From: Dastarcus helophoroides
Taxonomy: Eukaryota > Arthropoda > Insecta > Coleoptera > Bothrideridae
Assembly: GCA_028583605.1 (NCBI GenBank)
Contig: CM053330.1
Location: forward strand, 24,445,233 to 24,509,232
Direction of reading: 5' to 3'
DNA length: 64,000 bases
Shown here: positions 1-11,506 of the stretch, in pieces
How the letters are laid out: each line of letters opens with the position of its first letter
How positions within the stretch are numbered: the first letter of the stretch is position 1
Made by a program: the position numbers and the translations under genes
The notes under the pieces: model-generated
Told to the model about the DNA's origin: nothing
Databases searched by the model: none
What the model saw: only the letters and a program-made list of their open reading frames with translations

Positions 1-290
1 GATATTCAGTACACGATATCTGGGTATAAAAGCAAGTATTTTGACAAAAAAACATTTGTTCTGATTCCACCAGTGGCGTTCCCACAAACAGGCCGATACA
101 CATTTTTGAAAAAAAAAATGTGACGCCAATGCTATTTTTCAAAATAAGAATTATTTTCCTAGTCTTTGTTGTGTTTCTATCAAAAATGAGCTCTTGACTT
201 TTTGTCCTATGACGGACGGTTTCCGAATTAAAAAATAAAAATCATTTACTTGCTATGCCGCTGTGGTAAATTAATTTATTAATGAAAATC
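1..290 (+). repeat. Left terminal inverted repeat (partial)
   Basis: This is the reverse complement of about 1485-1774 with few mismatches. For example GATATTCAGTACACGATATC at the window start matches the reverse complement near 1755-1774. The outer part is missing because the window begins inside it. Confidence 0.88.
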
Positions 291-391
291 TAGTAGGCCA
301 CTGAGATTTAGTTTTGTGTTTACAACCAAGTGTCAAATTTTTCACTTCAATACTTTATCTGAATGTGAGTGATTGATAAGTATAAGAAAAT

Positions 392-1463
392 ATGTTTGAG
401 AATGCTGAGTTTGCCGATATTCATTACATGTACGGTCTTGCGGATGGAAATGCATTTGAAGCCAGGCGACTGTATGCAGAGCGTTTTTCGCAAAGAATTG
501 TGCCAGATGCAAGAACTTTTTCAAGCGTTCATAGAAGACTACGCGAGAAGGGATGTTTTAAACCCGATCATCAGTTAAAAGGGGCACAAAGAACCGCAAG
601 AACAGAAGAAACTGAAATAGCTGTTCTTAATTCAGTTGAGCAAAATCCCGAAAAAAGCACAAGGAAAATTGCTAGTAATTTAAATATCTCCCATATTTTA
701 GTCTGGAGGATACTTCACGATTTTTTTTTTATACCCTTACCATATTCGACGGGTTCAGGCCTTACTGCCTCGGGATTTACCATTTCGTATAAATTTCTGC
801 CAATGATTTATTCAAAAAATTGTTGAAAATCCACTATTTGACAGAGAAGTATTATTTACTGATGAAGCCAGTTTTTCCCGAAATGCAATTAGAAACTTCC
901 ACAACAATCACTTTTGGGCTGAAGAGAACCCGCATCCTATGGTCGAAGTCAATCACCAAGAACAATTCTCGGTAAATGTGTGGGCAGGAATTGTTGACGA
1001 CTATTTAATTGGACCCTTTTTTCTGCCAAGAAGATTAAATGGAGAAAATTATCGTCACTTTCTTGAAAACGATTTACCAGTGCTGTTAGAAGATGTCCCC
1101 GTTTTAATCCGAAATCGAATGTGGTTTATGCACGATGGTGCCCCTGCGCATTTTAGTGTTTTGGCACGTGCATATTTGGACCAAAATTACAATAATCGCT
1201 GGATAGGCAGAGCAGGAACAGAATTATGGCCGCCTAGATCCCCTGACCTGAACAGTCTAGATTATTTTTTATGGGGCTATCTTAAAACCTTAGTTTATAG
1301 CAACCCAATCCAAACTGAAGAAGAACTGAGAAATCGCATAACAGATTCCTGCAACACTATAAGAAATACGCCAGGAATTTTTCAACGAGTACGCGAATCT
1401 ATGAGAAGAAGAGTTGAGGCGTGCATACTTGCAGGTGGTGGACATTTTCAACACCTGATATGA
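392..1463 (+). pseudogene. Tc1/mariner transposase pseudogene (frameshift plus nonsense)
   Basis: The product would cut and paste the surrounding element by binding the terminal repeats and cleaving with an RNase H-like DDD core. Two frames carry it. Residues from 392 (MFENAEFADIHYMYGLADGN...) are the N-terminal helix-turn-helix region seen in insect mariner-like proteins. The frame from 939 carries the catalytic half. Likely catalytic Asp codons are GAT at 861 (FTDEASF), GAT at 1134 (MHDGAPAH) and GAC at 1245 (PRSPDLNSLDYFLW), with 36 residues between the second and third. A run of ten T at 721-730 is the likely frameshift site, and in the downstream frame TGA at 804-806 sits where Trp would be expected. 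The gene is therefore non-functional. Total length, about 355 codons, is normal for the superfamily. Confidence 0.85.
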
Positions 1464-1484
1464 TTTAATTAATTTCATTGTTAA

Positions 1485-1954
1485 GATTTCATTAATAAAT
1501 TAATCTACCATAGCGGCATAGCAAGTAAATGATTTTTATTTTTTAATTCGGAAACCGGCAGTCGTAGGACAAAAAGTCAAGAGCTCATTTTTGATAGAAA
1601 CACAACAAAGACTAGGAAAATAATTCTTATTTTGAAAAATAGCATTGGCGTCACATTTTTTTCTTCAAAAATGTGTATCGACCTGTTTGTGGGAACGCCA
1701 CTGGTGGAATCCGAACAAATGTTTTTTTGTCAAAATACTTGCTTTTATACCCAGATATCGTGTACTGAATATCAAAAAAATATCTAAACCAGTCTCAGAA
1801 ATATTGAAGAAAAACCGATTTTTTCTTCAATTTTTACCGCCCTGTATATCGAAAATGAAGCGTTTCCGGACCTATGTTAATATGAAAATTTTGTCTTAAA
1901 ATTGCCCAAGGAATACCCCCCTGTCGGTTCAGCATGCAATTATGAAACACCCTG
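1485..1954 (-). repeat. Right terminal inverted repeat
   Basis: Inverted copy of the left repeat, extended by about 180 bp to the terminal ACACCCTG. The next bases are TA (1955-1956), a plausible TA target duplication. An 84-residue open frame at 1645-1899 is only a reading of this repeat. Confidence 0.82.
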
Positions 1955-1956
1955 TA

Positions 1957-2340
1957 TACAATGCAACACACTTTCCCATTTATAAAATTAGTTCAGATAA
2001 GCGCAATAAAACAAATGAGTCAAAAGTACTACGTAAAAAATCAAAAGAAAAACAATCGACTTAAAAAATCTCTAAGCACTGGCTGTCACAGAAAACGCCC
2101 AGCCTAAGCCGGTGGATCTAGGAACATTTAATTTCACTAAGGTGTTTCCCCTGATACATAGGTGTGCACCAAGAGATGATTTTTTAAAATCCTGCCCCTA
2201 AGGTGGTAAAAATGGGCATTAAAAACCACCTAAAATGTATGCAATGAATAATACACGCGATGGTGTTTAAAACTGCTTATATGCGTTGAGACCTGACATC
2301 ACTGATGAATCTGTTTCCACAGGAATTTATCAAAATTTTT
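1957..2340. other. Unique spacer with no recognised feature
   Basis: About 380 bp of ordinary-complexity AT-rich DNA between the mariner element and the first AT array. No long reading frame, inverted repeat or RNA gene was seen. Confidence 0.5.
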
Positions 2341-4330
2341 GCAAACGATCTTTTTTCGGATTCTTTTTTTTAATATAAACTTCTAAACAGTCCAGATTTA
2401 AACGCGAAATTTTGGCTTTTATTTGGCACTTCCAATATTTAAATCGAAATGTGGAGGAATAATTTGATTGGACATTTTGAAGTTTTTTCTACAAATTTCA
2501 AGTTTATACCATACTTACACAAAATCGAAAATTTGAGTAGATTCTTTGAACGTTTCAAATTTTTTCTAAAAATTTCTGGTTTAAATTTTTTATTTAAAAT
2601 ATCGACCTTTTTCGAATTCTTATATTTTTTGTTGCGATGTAGGAAGTTGAGAGCTTCTGTATTTTCTTAAAATTGCAACTTTATAATTTGTTATTAAGAA
2701 GAAAATGCCAAATGAAGCATTAAAGAAAAATTATATTAGAAACAAAATATTCTCGAAATTTGGAATTTAACGTTGAAATTTCATATTTAAAGTTAAAATT
2801 TCTAGATAAAACTTGAAATGCAGGGATTAGGGTCAAAAATATCTTGAATTGCAACAAAATTGTTTCTCGACATTTTGAGTTGAAAGGCAAAATTTGGAAA
2901 CTATATCGAAATTTTAAGAGAAATTTCAAAATGTATAAAATTATGTTCCTGCTTATTTCCATTTAAACATCGTAATTACTAAATTAAAGCCAAAATTACG
3001 TTCTGTGCTTTTAATTCCTTCAAATTTCGACTTTTTTTAAACTTTAGTTTTAACCAAAAAAATGTTACTTTTTAATATTCCGGCTTTAAAATCAAAATTT
3101 AGCTAAGTCCCAAATTCTTTTTATATAATTCGTTCAAAATTTCAAATATTCGCAACTTAAGAATTCAAATTCTTCTATAAAATGTAAAATTTCCGGAAAC
3201 AATCGAATTTTTTAAAAAGCAGAAGTTACAGAAAATTGAAATATTGAGAAAAAGGTCAATAGTTTAAAATTTTTTTGAAATTTTCGCAAAAAGTCGAAAT
3301 TTCGAAAAAAAAGCACGAGATTTCGAAAAAAGTTAAAATTCACAACTTCGACAAAAAAAGGTGAAATTTTGATGATAGAAGGTCGAAAAAAGTGGAAATT
3401 CTGAAAAAAGTTTAAAACATTCAAAACTAATAAATTTTTCTAAAAAGTGATAAGTAATTTTCAAAAAAAGCGAATTTTTCAATTTACATCTAATTTACTA
3501 CATAAAAGTCGAAATTTTGAGAAAAAGTTAAAAGTTGTTTGATCAACGGTGGATATTTTCAAAAAAGTGAATATTATGAAAATGTGCAGATAATTTAAAA
3601 AAAAAACAATGCTTCAACATAATCAGATTTATAAAAAAAATTAAAATTTTTAAAAAAGTCTAAATTTTGAGTAACAAGATGGAAATTTTGAACTTTTTCA
3701 AAAAAATGTACGAAAAAAACTAAAACACTGAAAAATCGAAATTTTTACGAAAATATAAAATTTTTTAAAACGGTATGCAGATCTTCGGAAAAGTCAAAAC
3801 TTAAAAATAATAAGATAAGTCGACATTTTGACAAAAGAGTCGAAATTCCGCAGTAAAATAAAAATTTGGAAAAATACAAGCTTTTAAAAAACTCGACATA
3901 AAAAAATTATATTGTGAAGTTTTCACAAAAAATTTCGAACTTCCGAAATACAAATTTTGTCAAATATTTGTAAAGTCATTTCAAAAAATTCAAAACTTCG
4001 GGATAAAGTCAAAATATTTGCAAAAAATTGAAATTTTGAAAAGGATATTTTCAAAAAAGTTGACTTTTCCAAAAAATTTTAAATACAAAAATTAGCTAAA
4101 AAAATTAAAGCTTCTAAAAATATCAAAATATATATATGTCAGAATTTTAAAAAAGTTAGAATTTCGAAAAAATGAAAATTTCGAAAAAAAATCGAAACTT
4201 TCAAAATTAAGTCAAAATTTTAAGAAAAAGTTGACATTTCAAAGAAAGAGGATGTTTTAAAAATGTCGAAATTTTCAAAATAAGTGGAACAATACAAACC
4301 GAACTCTTCAAAAAAATTTGGCATTGTCAA
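2340..4330. repeat. Degenerate AT-rich tandem array, T-rich then A-rich
   Basis: Dozens of diverged copies of an 18-20 bp unit near AAAATTTCGACTTTTTTC. Up to about 2650 the T-rich strand is +. From about 2700, and clearly from 3200, the + strand is A-rich (GAAAAAAGTCGAAATTTTG). Open frames at 2449-2670, 2720-2962 and 3212-3424 are Phe/Lys/Ser-rich translations of the repeat and are not genes. Confidence 0.8.
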
Positions 4331-4439
4331 AAAGACGAAGGCGCAGGTCTCTATAGTCGCTAGTATACTATAATAAGCTATTCAAAGTTACGAACAAGCA
4401 ATTACAGTTGTAAAATATATTGAATTTGCATTTAATTTA

Positions 4440-4518
4440 AATATTTAATATATAGAGGGCCCCGTAAAAAATCTAATCGGGCCCCGTACTTATTGGATCC
4501 GTGCCTCTACGACTGAGC
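4440..4518. mobile_element. Possible hAT right-end remnant next to the array
   Basis: The stretch has two GGGCCCCGTA motifs and CCGTGCCTCTACGACTGAG. Its reverse complement resembles the inner end of the hAT element ending at 50309 (GGTAGATCTTTGCGGGGCCC there, GATTAGATTTTTTACGGGGC here). It may be the end of the element carrying the 2340-4330 array, lost at or before the foldback element at 4519. No left partner was found. Confidence 0.35.
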
Positions 4519-4757
4519 TGATATTTAAAAATTTTTCAAATGTTACCTCATGAGATCTAATAACAAATGTTTTATTTGCACAAAATGTGGAAATAGAAAT
4601 AATAGAGGAACAAAAATGAGAGATAGTTTTTTTATCTCTTTTATTTTTGTTCCTTTATTATTTCACTTTCTTCTTTTATATTGTGTGTAAATGAAACCTA
4701 ACCTACTTATTGGTTTAGATGTCATGAGCTAATGTTTGAATAAATTTTTAAATATCG
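4519..4757. mobile_element. Foldback (hairpin) MITE
   Basis: The two halves are inverted copies. GATATTTAAAAATTTTTC at 4520 pairs with the sequence ending AATTTTTAAATATCGC at 4757, and the arms continue to a tight centre near 4630 (AGGAACAAAAATGAGAGATA against TCTCTTTTATTTTTGTTCCT). There is no coding capacity. Length about 240 bp. The class of the mobilising transposase is unknown. Confidence 0.7.
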
Positions 4758-4789
4758 CGTCGGTCATAGATCAAAATTTATTTTTTTTT

Positions 4790-6180
4790 TTTTCAGATTT
4801 TTATCAATAGTTTTCATTTTTTCAAGAATTAGAATATTTCTCCAAAAAAGCAGCGTAGAAATATTAGAAAAAAATTACATAGATATCGAAAAAATCAAAA
4901 GAAAATTATTTGCTAAATGTTCTGCCAACGCAGAATGCAAGAAACTAGCGACAAAATAAAGAGATAAAGAATATCAGTCACATAGTTTACGATTAGTTCT
5001 CGGCTGCCAAAATAAAACGAACGAGGCTGAATAAAACATAAAATTTAATAATACGTTCGTATTAACTGATATCCTTCTTACAAAACGTACACATCCTGCG
5101 GCGATTGACCGTTAACTAATGGAATCGATTTTGAATGTAAATCAGGGGAGTTACAAAAGCGTAGGTGCGCTCCTGTCTCCTGCCTGCCATTCATCGCGGC
5201 CGCTTTATGAATGAACTTCGTCGAGATAGACGAACGTGTTAATGCCGGAAGAAGAAAATGACTTATTAAATGGTCAAATATGTTTGCGTCGCTTTAATGA
5301 GCCACATCCTGCCTCAATTTTACAGGTTTGTCAGGTTTTAATGCATACATCGAGAGACTTTTTCTAGTAAAAGATATACGTAACTGTATAACGTATTATC
5401 GAACGGAAAAATGGAAGAAAAAATAAATTGTATCCTGCATCCACCTAATAAGGAATATTTAAAAATAAAAATTTTTAAATTAAAATAAACAATTATACGC
5501 TTTGAGCTCGAGGGCAAGTGATACAGAACGACTTTTGAACCGCTTTTTTTCTATCCCATTGTCTACCATCATTGATATAATCGGGCGTGAACGGCTTAAT
5601 GAATGAAAAGTGGGTAAGAAAGTGGAGGAACGGAAGGAAAGAGCTCCTAAAAATAATGAGACGGCCGCGGCGGATAATTGAATTGATTCGCGCCGTAGCT
5701 ACCTACGGTGATTGGGAGGTAACCACTGACCCGTACCATGATGGTGTAATTACTTGTACTCGCTTCCTGTTCAATGCAGATATCCCGTATCCGGCGTCTC
5801 CATATTATCTGCTTCTGTTCTCTTGTGTTGCACGTTTGCTAGTTATTCCTGAAAGATTATCCTGATTACAAAATAACAATTCCGGATGATATCCCATAGA
5901 TATGTAACCAGATACATATCTCCAACCTATATAAGCAGAGATAATCTAAGAGATATGTATTACAAATTTATTATTGTTAATTACTAGTTTTAATTAATTT
6001 GTTTGCCGTCAGTAGACGTTCTTTTTTATTCACTCAACTTTTCTTTTCTTTCAGCGCTTTCAAACGTTTCCAAAATCGATGATCAGAGCCTTCCAATCCA
6101 ATGAAGTTTATCAAATTTAATGTGGATAAATTCCTACGATAGTTAAAACAATTCTATCATTTAGAAATCATCAATAATCA
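4790..6180. other. Unique, higher-complexity island without a recognised gene
   Basis: Unlike its surroundings it holds balanced-composition sequence, including GCGGCCGC near 5197 and CpG dinucleotides. A 92-codon open frame at 5587-5865 has no recognisable motif and a composition not typical of a protein. I see no splice-flanked exon. Such islands could be conserved non-coding or regulatory DNA of a distant gene, which is inference only. Confidence 0.35.
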
Positions 6181-6255
6181 AAACGAAAGATTTAAAACGA
6201 CATCGATTTGAATTATATAATTAAAAATCAATTTTAATTCTTTTGCAATGATTAA

Positions 6256-6684
6256 ACTCTGTTCACCCAACAGATAGTTAGACCACTCCCATAAATAAAG
6301 CGCCATATTTGAATACATTATTTCTATTGGTTGTACTTGAAAATCCCACATCATACACACCAAAATAAGTTTGATCGGTCACGTCATTAGTAACGTTGAC
6401 TTTTAAAGTGAAAATTATAACTAAATAAGTTTCGTTGTTCGCACTATTCAGTAAGGATCCATCGTGCAAAGTTAGTCGTCTTTTAATTGTACACAAAGGA
6501 TCAGAAGGGAGTTTTGTCGAAGATATAATAATATAACGATTTATTATTTTTTTGTACAATTTCATTCGAATTTATTTTCTATGATTATTTTACTATCACA
6601 CTTTATCATTATTCCTTAATATCTTGTGAACCTGTCTTTTTTTGAGGGGGAGTGGCCTAATTACATCTGTTGGATAAACAGAGT
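6256..6684. mobile_element. Small terminal-inverted-repeat element, about 430 bp
   Basis: ACTCTGTTCACCCAACAGAT at 6256 is matched in reverse complement by the end at 6684 (ACTCTGTTTATCCAACAGAT). The match continues as a weaker inverted repeat through GGCCACTCCC. No transposase is present. A 95-codon minus-strand frame (6278-6565) lies inside and is not recognised. No convincing target duplication is visible, so the superfamily is left open. Confidence 0.65.
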
Positions 6685-6689
6685 ATAGA

Positions 6690-6860
6690 TTAGAGCGATA
6701 CCAATTCTTTCAAAATCGATTCGATGTGGCAGATATTAAATCAATTTTTTTTAAATCGATTCTTTCTTAAATTGATTCTATCGGAGTTAAATAGGTATAT
6801 TCAGAACCGATTTAACTTGGCGTTAAAAGGGTTTTTTAGAGCAAAATCGATTTTGATTAT
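6690..6860. repeat. Palindromic AATCGATTC repeat patch
   Basis: Repeated AATCGATT and TAAATCGATTCTTTCTTAAA motifs of the same family as the large block at 32.0-32.85 kb. Confidence 0.55.
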
Positions 6861-6929
6861 AATTCTAATCACAGTTAACTCAGTTCGTTGATTAATTTGT
6901 AAAGACAATACGTACACAATCAGCTTGAA

Positions 6930-7840
6930 TTTTTTTACTTCTTGAATATTTCGATTTTTTTTTTGAACAATTAGATATTTTTTGAATATTTTAAATTTAT
7001 TTTTAAAAATGTCGGCCTTTTTGTGTAAATGTCGACTGATTGTAAATGTAAACATTTTTTAAAAATCCGCATTTTCTTTTATATTGTAACTTCTTTTGAA
7101 GAATTCATCTTTTTTTTTCAGTGTGTGGGATAATTGATATTTTATCTTTTTTTTAAATTTGGACTTTGTTAGAAACTTCTATATTTCAAAATTTCTACTT
7201 TTTCTTAAAACTTTGGTTTATTTTGAAATATTCCACAGCTTTGACGAAATTTCCAGTTTTTCTCGAAATTTTGATTTATTTTAAAAATTTTTACTTATTA
7301 AAAATTTCTGCTTTTTCTAAAAAGTTTGACTTACTTTTTAAAAATTTTGAAAATTACTTTGTTGTGAAAATTATTTCGACTTTTTTCTGAAAATTTTGAC
7401 TTTTAAAAATTTCGAGCTTTTTTAAGTTTCCACTTTTTTCTAAATTTTTATTTCAAATTTTTCTGAACGTTTTGTCTTTTTTTGTGAGTTTTAACTTTTC
7501 AAAATTTGCAATTTTCTGCGGTGTTTTTTTTTCTCAAAATTTTGAGTTTCTTTAAGTATGCGAATCTTTTTCAAAATTCCGACCTTTTGTTAGATTTTGA
7601 ATTTCTCGGAAATTTCGACCTCAAAATTTCAACTTTTTCTCGAAATTCTGAATGGTCAACCTTGACTTATGAAAAATTCTTCTTTTTTTTATAAATTTGA
7701 AAATTGAGACTTTTCCTCGACATTTTCAGTTTTTTAAAAGATTGGATTATATTAGATTTCAAAATTTCGGCTTTTTTACAAATAACCCATTTTGGTCAAA
7801 ATTTCGAACATTCCTCAAAATTTTATTACTTTTTTTTTTT
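6930..7840. repeat. AT-rich tandem array, T-rich strand +
   Basis: Diverged units of the TTTCGACTTTTT type. The PLE fragment abuts its right end at a T-run (about 7831-7842). Frames at 7166-7390 and 7506-7694 are repeat translations. Confidence 0.75.
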
Positions 7841-7848
7841 TTGAATAA

Positions 7849-8503
7849 TCGATTGTAAGTCTTCCTCCTAATAGAGAAAGATTCGGAAAGGAGTTGAAGA
7901 CAATTAAACGTATAGCTGAAGTCGATGGGTTCGATCCAAATATTATTTTTTAAATTATTAATATAAGAAGAAATCAAATGTTAATTGGTAAATACCACGA
8001 CTTTCCGAGATGACGAAAACAAAAATTTTAAGTTCGTCTCACTTCCATTTGACACCTCGCTTACGCATTGTTTAAGTGAAATTTTACGAAAACCGGGTTT
8101 CCGGGTTGTTTATAGTTCTAACGACAAATTAAGTTCGCTTTTGGGTAGTTTAAAGGATAAAGTAGAGCAAACAGACAAGTGCGGTATTTACCAAATTTCT
8201 TGTAAATATTGTCCTCTAAAGTACGTCGGGCAGACTAAACGGTCTCATAAAATCCGACTGAAGGAGCATTTCTCTCATTTGAGGTACGGAAGAATTGAGA
8301 AGTCAAGTGGGGCTCGACGTACTTTTGAATTAGATCGTAGGATAGATAATAATATTAAACTGTTAAAAGTAGTAAATAAGAATTCTATGTTAAATGCATG
8401 TGAAAGCTTAGCCATCCATAAAGCTGAAGACAACCTTATAAATGGTTGCGCTGGGCCTTTAGGCCACTCATCTCTGTTAAAAATAGTTAAGATTGATAGA
8501 TAA
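7849..8503 (+). pseudogene. Penelope-like GIY-YIG endonuclease fragment
   Basis: From 7985 an open frame of 172 codons contains the GIY-YIG nuclease used by Penelope-like elements to nick target DNA. Residues 67-69 are GIY and 80-82 YVG. R91 and H95 fit the conserved KxRLKEH helix, and E140 in the CES motif fits the metal-binding Glu. C66, C73 and C76 fit the cysteine finger typical of this family. Just upstream, in another frame (7849-7950), RERFGKELKTIKRIAEVDGF is the linker between reverse transcriptase and nuclease, so there is a frameshift between them. The reverse-transcriptase domain itself is missing. The nuclease frame is open, but the element is incomplete and not autonomous. Confidence 0.85.
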
Positions 8504-8619
8504 GGAATTGTGCCACTGCGATGTGTATGATTAGATACGCATGCGCGTTCGGATGCGGTCGATCATGCACGAAGTGAATGTTCTTAGTATATAAGGGTTA
8601 GGATTAGGTGTTATTATCC

Positions 8620-8666
8620 CTCTGCAGATGATAGCTTGGCTATCGAAACGCCTTTGTTGTGATTTT
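8620..8666 (+). ncRNA. Hammerhead-ribozyme-like motif in PLE tail (core altered)
   Basis: CTGCAGATGATAGCTTGGCT at 8622 and CTATCGAAACGCC have the order expected of a hammerhead: core, helix II (GATAGC/GCTATC) and GAAAC. Penelope-like elements are known to carry such ribozymes. Here the core reads CTGCAGA instead of CTGAAGA and helix I is poor, so this copy is probably inactive. As in the other copies, one extra T separates the core from helix II. Confidence 0.55.
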
Positions 8667-8712
8667 TAATCTCTTGATTTCAGTGGACAAGATTTGTATT
8701 TCAATTTTTTTA

Positions 8713-9180
8713 ATTGAATCTTTTTAAAACACTACTTTTAATCAAAATGTTCATATTGTCAGGTGTAGAGGTTGCTATGAAGGCAGGTAAAATCAAATTC
8801 GCTCGGTTTTTGGTTTTCATTCCGGGAAAAACATCATGTCGGTTCCGTTCCGGTTTTCGTTCCGACAAAAATAGCAGTTTTTTCCGGTTTTCAGTTCAGC
8901 TCCGGGTGACACATTTTTTAATTTTTTTAAAGTTTTTATTACAATTAAAAATTGATTTTCTAACATAATTTAGGAAACGTTCTCTCTCTTTTTTTAAATA
9001 TTACAGCATGTAACTACTCTGGTACTGCTTAAAATTTGAAGAAAATATTTCTCGATTTTTCGGGTTTAAAAATTTCATGCTCAATCTCTGCATTCTAGTA
9101 GTAGAGTACATTTTGTGTTCGAACTTCAAGAAAAACCCGAACTTTATAAAAAAACTATCCTTTGCCTACCTGAAAAAAGA
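8713..9180. other. Short spacer with low complexity
   Basis: Mostly AT-rich, with one CG-containing block (8815-8910) annotated separately. No gene seen; the 84-codon frame at 8714-8968 has no recognisable motif. Confidence 0.45.
8852..8906. repeat. hAT-end-like direct repeat, upstream copy
   Basis: GGTTTTCGTTCCGACAAAAA, TTCCGGTTTTCAG and TTCAGCTCCGG recur in the same orientation at 11507-11567. This copy lacks the terminal GAAGCCCTG. Confidence 0.6.
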
Positions 9181-10510
9181 AAAAGGATTCTTTGATCACT
9201 TTTTTGAAAATGTTGACTTTTCTGAAGAATTCAATTTTTATTGAAAATTTTAACTTATTTCGAAAATTTCGACAATAAAAACCCACTTTTTCACAAAATC
9301 GATCTTTTCTTCTTCGACTTCCAAAATTTAATTTTTTTCTCGAAATTATGACTTGATTTTAAAAATTTCGACTTTTTCAAAATTTTGATTATTTGAAAAT
9401 TCTAACTTCTAATTCTTCAAAATTGTGTCTTATTTGATATATTTTAATTTTTTTTGAAAATTTTACTTTTTTATAACTCTTGTCCTGATCAAAGATTTTA
9501 TTTCTTGAAAATTGCAACTTTTTAAAAATTTCCTTTTCAATATTTCAAATTTTTTTGAATATTTTAAATTTTGACTTTAGACTTAAAATTTCAATCACTT
9601 TTTGCAAATCTAACTGGCTTTAAATTCGATTTTCGAAACATTTCAATTCCTTTTAAAAATTTAAATTTTTTGAAAAGTTTTTACTTTTGCAAATATTAAC
9701 TCTCTGGAGTGTTTGTTTTCTTTTGTTAGACTATTCCAAATTTTGACTTTTTCTCAAAATGTTTACTTTCTAAAAATGATTACTTTTTGAGAAGTGTGCA
9801 GTCGACTTTTATTGAAAACTTTAAACATTTTTCGACTTTTTTAAAACATTTTTTAAAACATATTTTGAAAACTTTGAAATTCAAATGTTCTCATTTTTCT
9901 TAGTGTCTACTGTTTTCAAATGTTTACTAATTTTACTAATCGCAAGACCTTTTCAGTTTGGCCTTTCTTTGGGATTATAATTTATTTACTAAATTCTGAA
10001 TTTTTTGAAAATATTTGCACATAATTTCGATTTTTTTCCAAATTGTGATTTTTTTTAAATTTTGATTTTTGTCTATAAATTTAATGATGTTGAAAAACTG
10101 ACTTTTGAAAACTTCTACCCTGTTTTTTTTTTAATTTTCACCCTGGTCCAACTTTTGACAATTTCTCGAAGGTTTGTTTGATTTCGTTTGAAAACTGAGA
10201 TATTTTAATTTCGACTTTTTCTCGAGGTTTCATCTTTTATGTAGTAAACTGAACTTTTATTTGAAAAATGTCTTAAAATTGCGACTTTTTCAAATTTTTA
10301 AATTTTTTTAGGATTTTAACCTTTTCTGAAAATTTTAAGTTTTTTCGAAATTTCCATCTTTTTTCAACATTTTTCTCGAAACATCAAATTTTCGTAATAT
10401 TACCTTTTTGAAAAATTCGCCCCTTCCAGAAATTTATAAATTTTTTGAAGAATCTAATTTTCCAAATCTCGAATTTTTAAATTTTGAACAAATTCTACAA
10501 AAAAAATTCA
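9180..10510. repeat. AT-rich tandem array, T-rich strand +
   Basis: Diverged units of the TTTCGACTTTTT family with no supported gene inside. Confidence 0.75.
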
Positions 10511-10559
10511 AGACCTAAATGAATTTCGATTTCAAAGCTGCCTAAATTCAAAAGAATCT

Positions 10560-11460
10560 GAAACACAAACGCAGCATCGAAACTAAAGTCGAAATTTTAA
10601 GAAAAAAGTCAAATATAGCTTAAACAAAACCAGGTAAAAATTGGAAGTGTAAATTATACATTTTCTAACATGTCACCGTTTCAAGTTTCGATCTCAATTT
10701 CAAAATTCCGCCTTTAACTTGGAATATGAATGTTGCATGATTCTCTTTAAATTTTAACTGAAATTCCAAATTTGTAGGAAAAATTCGAAACAGCGAGATT
10801 TTACCGAAAGTTTTGAGAAAAAAGTCAAATCCTCGAATTTTGGGAAGTTTTATAGGCATCGTAAAAAATCATTAGAATTTGGGATTTCGAGAAAAAAATT
10901 ATCATATTGAAATTGAAGTGAAATTTTAAGGAAAAATTTCAAGAAAACTAGAAATTTATATTAATAACTTCAAGAAAAATAGGGGTATCAGATTATAAAA
11001 GTAAAAACCCAAGTTTAAGGAGAAAAATAAATTTGGAGTGTTTGTTCTGAAGAAAAAGTTAAAATTTTGAGAAAAATTCGAATATGCAAGAAAAAATGCC
11101 AGGAAGCTGTGCTTCAATGAAAAAGAATCCACTTTTTAGTCCAAATTTACGATAGAACATAAAATTTTTTCGAGAAAAAATTCCAAATTTCAAAAACCGA
11201 TAATTTTGAAAAATAAATGGTCAAGTTATACAACTTAAAATTCAATTTGGCTTGTTGACTTTATACTCAACATTTTCTTAGAAAATGAAGAAACTGTAAG
11301 TTTCTAATACAACTTAAAAAAAATATATTATTTAAAGTAAACTCGTAATTTTGAGATGAAAGTTGCATGAATTTGTATAAAATTCTAAAAAAGAAATCAA
11401 AATTTCTAAAAAAAAATCCCAAACTTTAGGGTAACATAAAAATTATTTTAACAACATACA
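10560..11460. repeat. AT-rich tandem array, A-rich strand +
   Basis: Polarity is opposite to the preceding block (for example GTCGAAATTTTAAGAAAAAAG at 10588). Frames on the minus strand at 10665-10859 and 11448-11636 are repeat translations. Confidence 0.7.
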
Positions 11461-11506
11461 AATTTAGCAAACTGAAATAAACCGTTATTTTCTCCGGTTG
11501 TATTCC

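Larger units (their letters stand above)
1..1954 (+). mobile_element. Tc1/mariner-type DNA transposon with long terminal inverted repeats, left end cut by window
   Basis: Bases 1-290 reappear inverted at 1485 onward, and the right inverted repeat continues outward to 1954. It ends in ...GAAACACCCTG followed by TA, the dinucleotide that Tc1/mariner elements duplicate. The inverted repeat is therefore about 470 bp, of which about 180 bp of the left copy lies before the window. Between the repeats lies one decayed transposase (392-1463). The repeats are still very similar, so the copy is fairly young although its gene is broken. Superfamily is firm from the DDE protein; the exact family is not assigned. 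Confidence 0.85.
7844..8712 (+). mobile_element. 5'-truncated Penelope-like retroelement
   Basis: This is the 3' portion of a Penelope-like element: the last codons of the reverse-transcriptase region, the GIY-YIG endonuclease domain, and a 3' untranslated tail of about 200 bp. The tail holds a hammerhead-like motif and ends GACAAGATTTGTATTTCAAT. It is embedded between AT-rich repeats. The same tail reappears, inverted on itself, at 44634-44820 and 57055-57215, which marks it as the family terminus. Confidence 0.82.

Noticed and set aside
5587..5865. 92-codon frame as a host gene
   Set aside because: No recognisable domain, splice context or codon pattern; kept only as part of a unique island.
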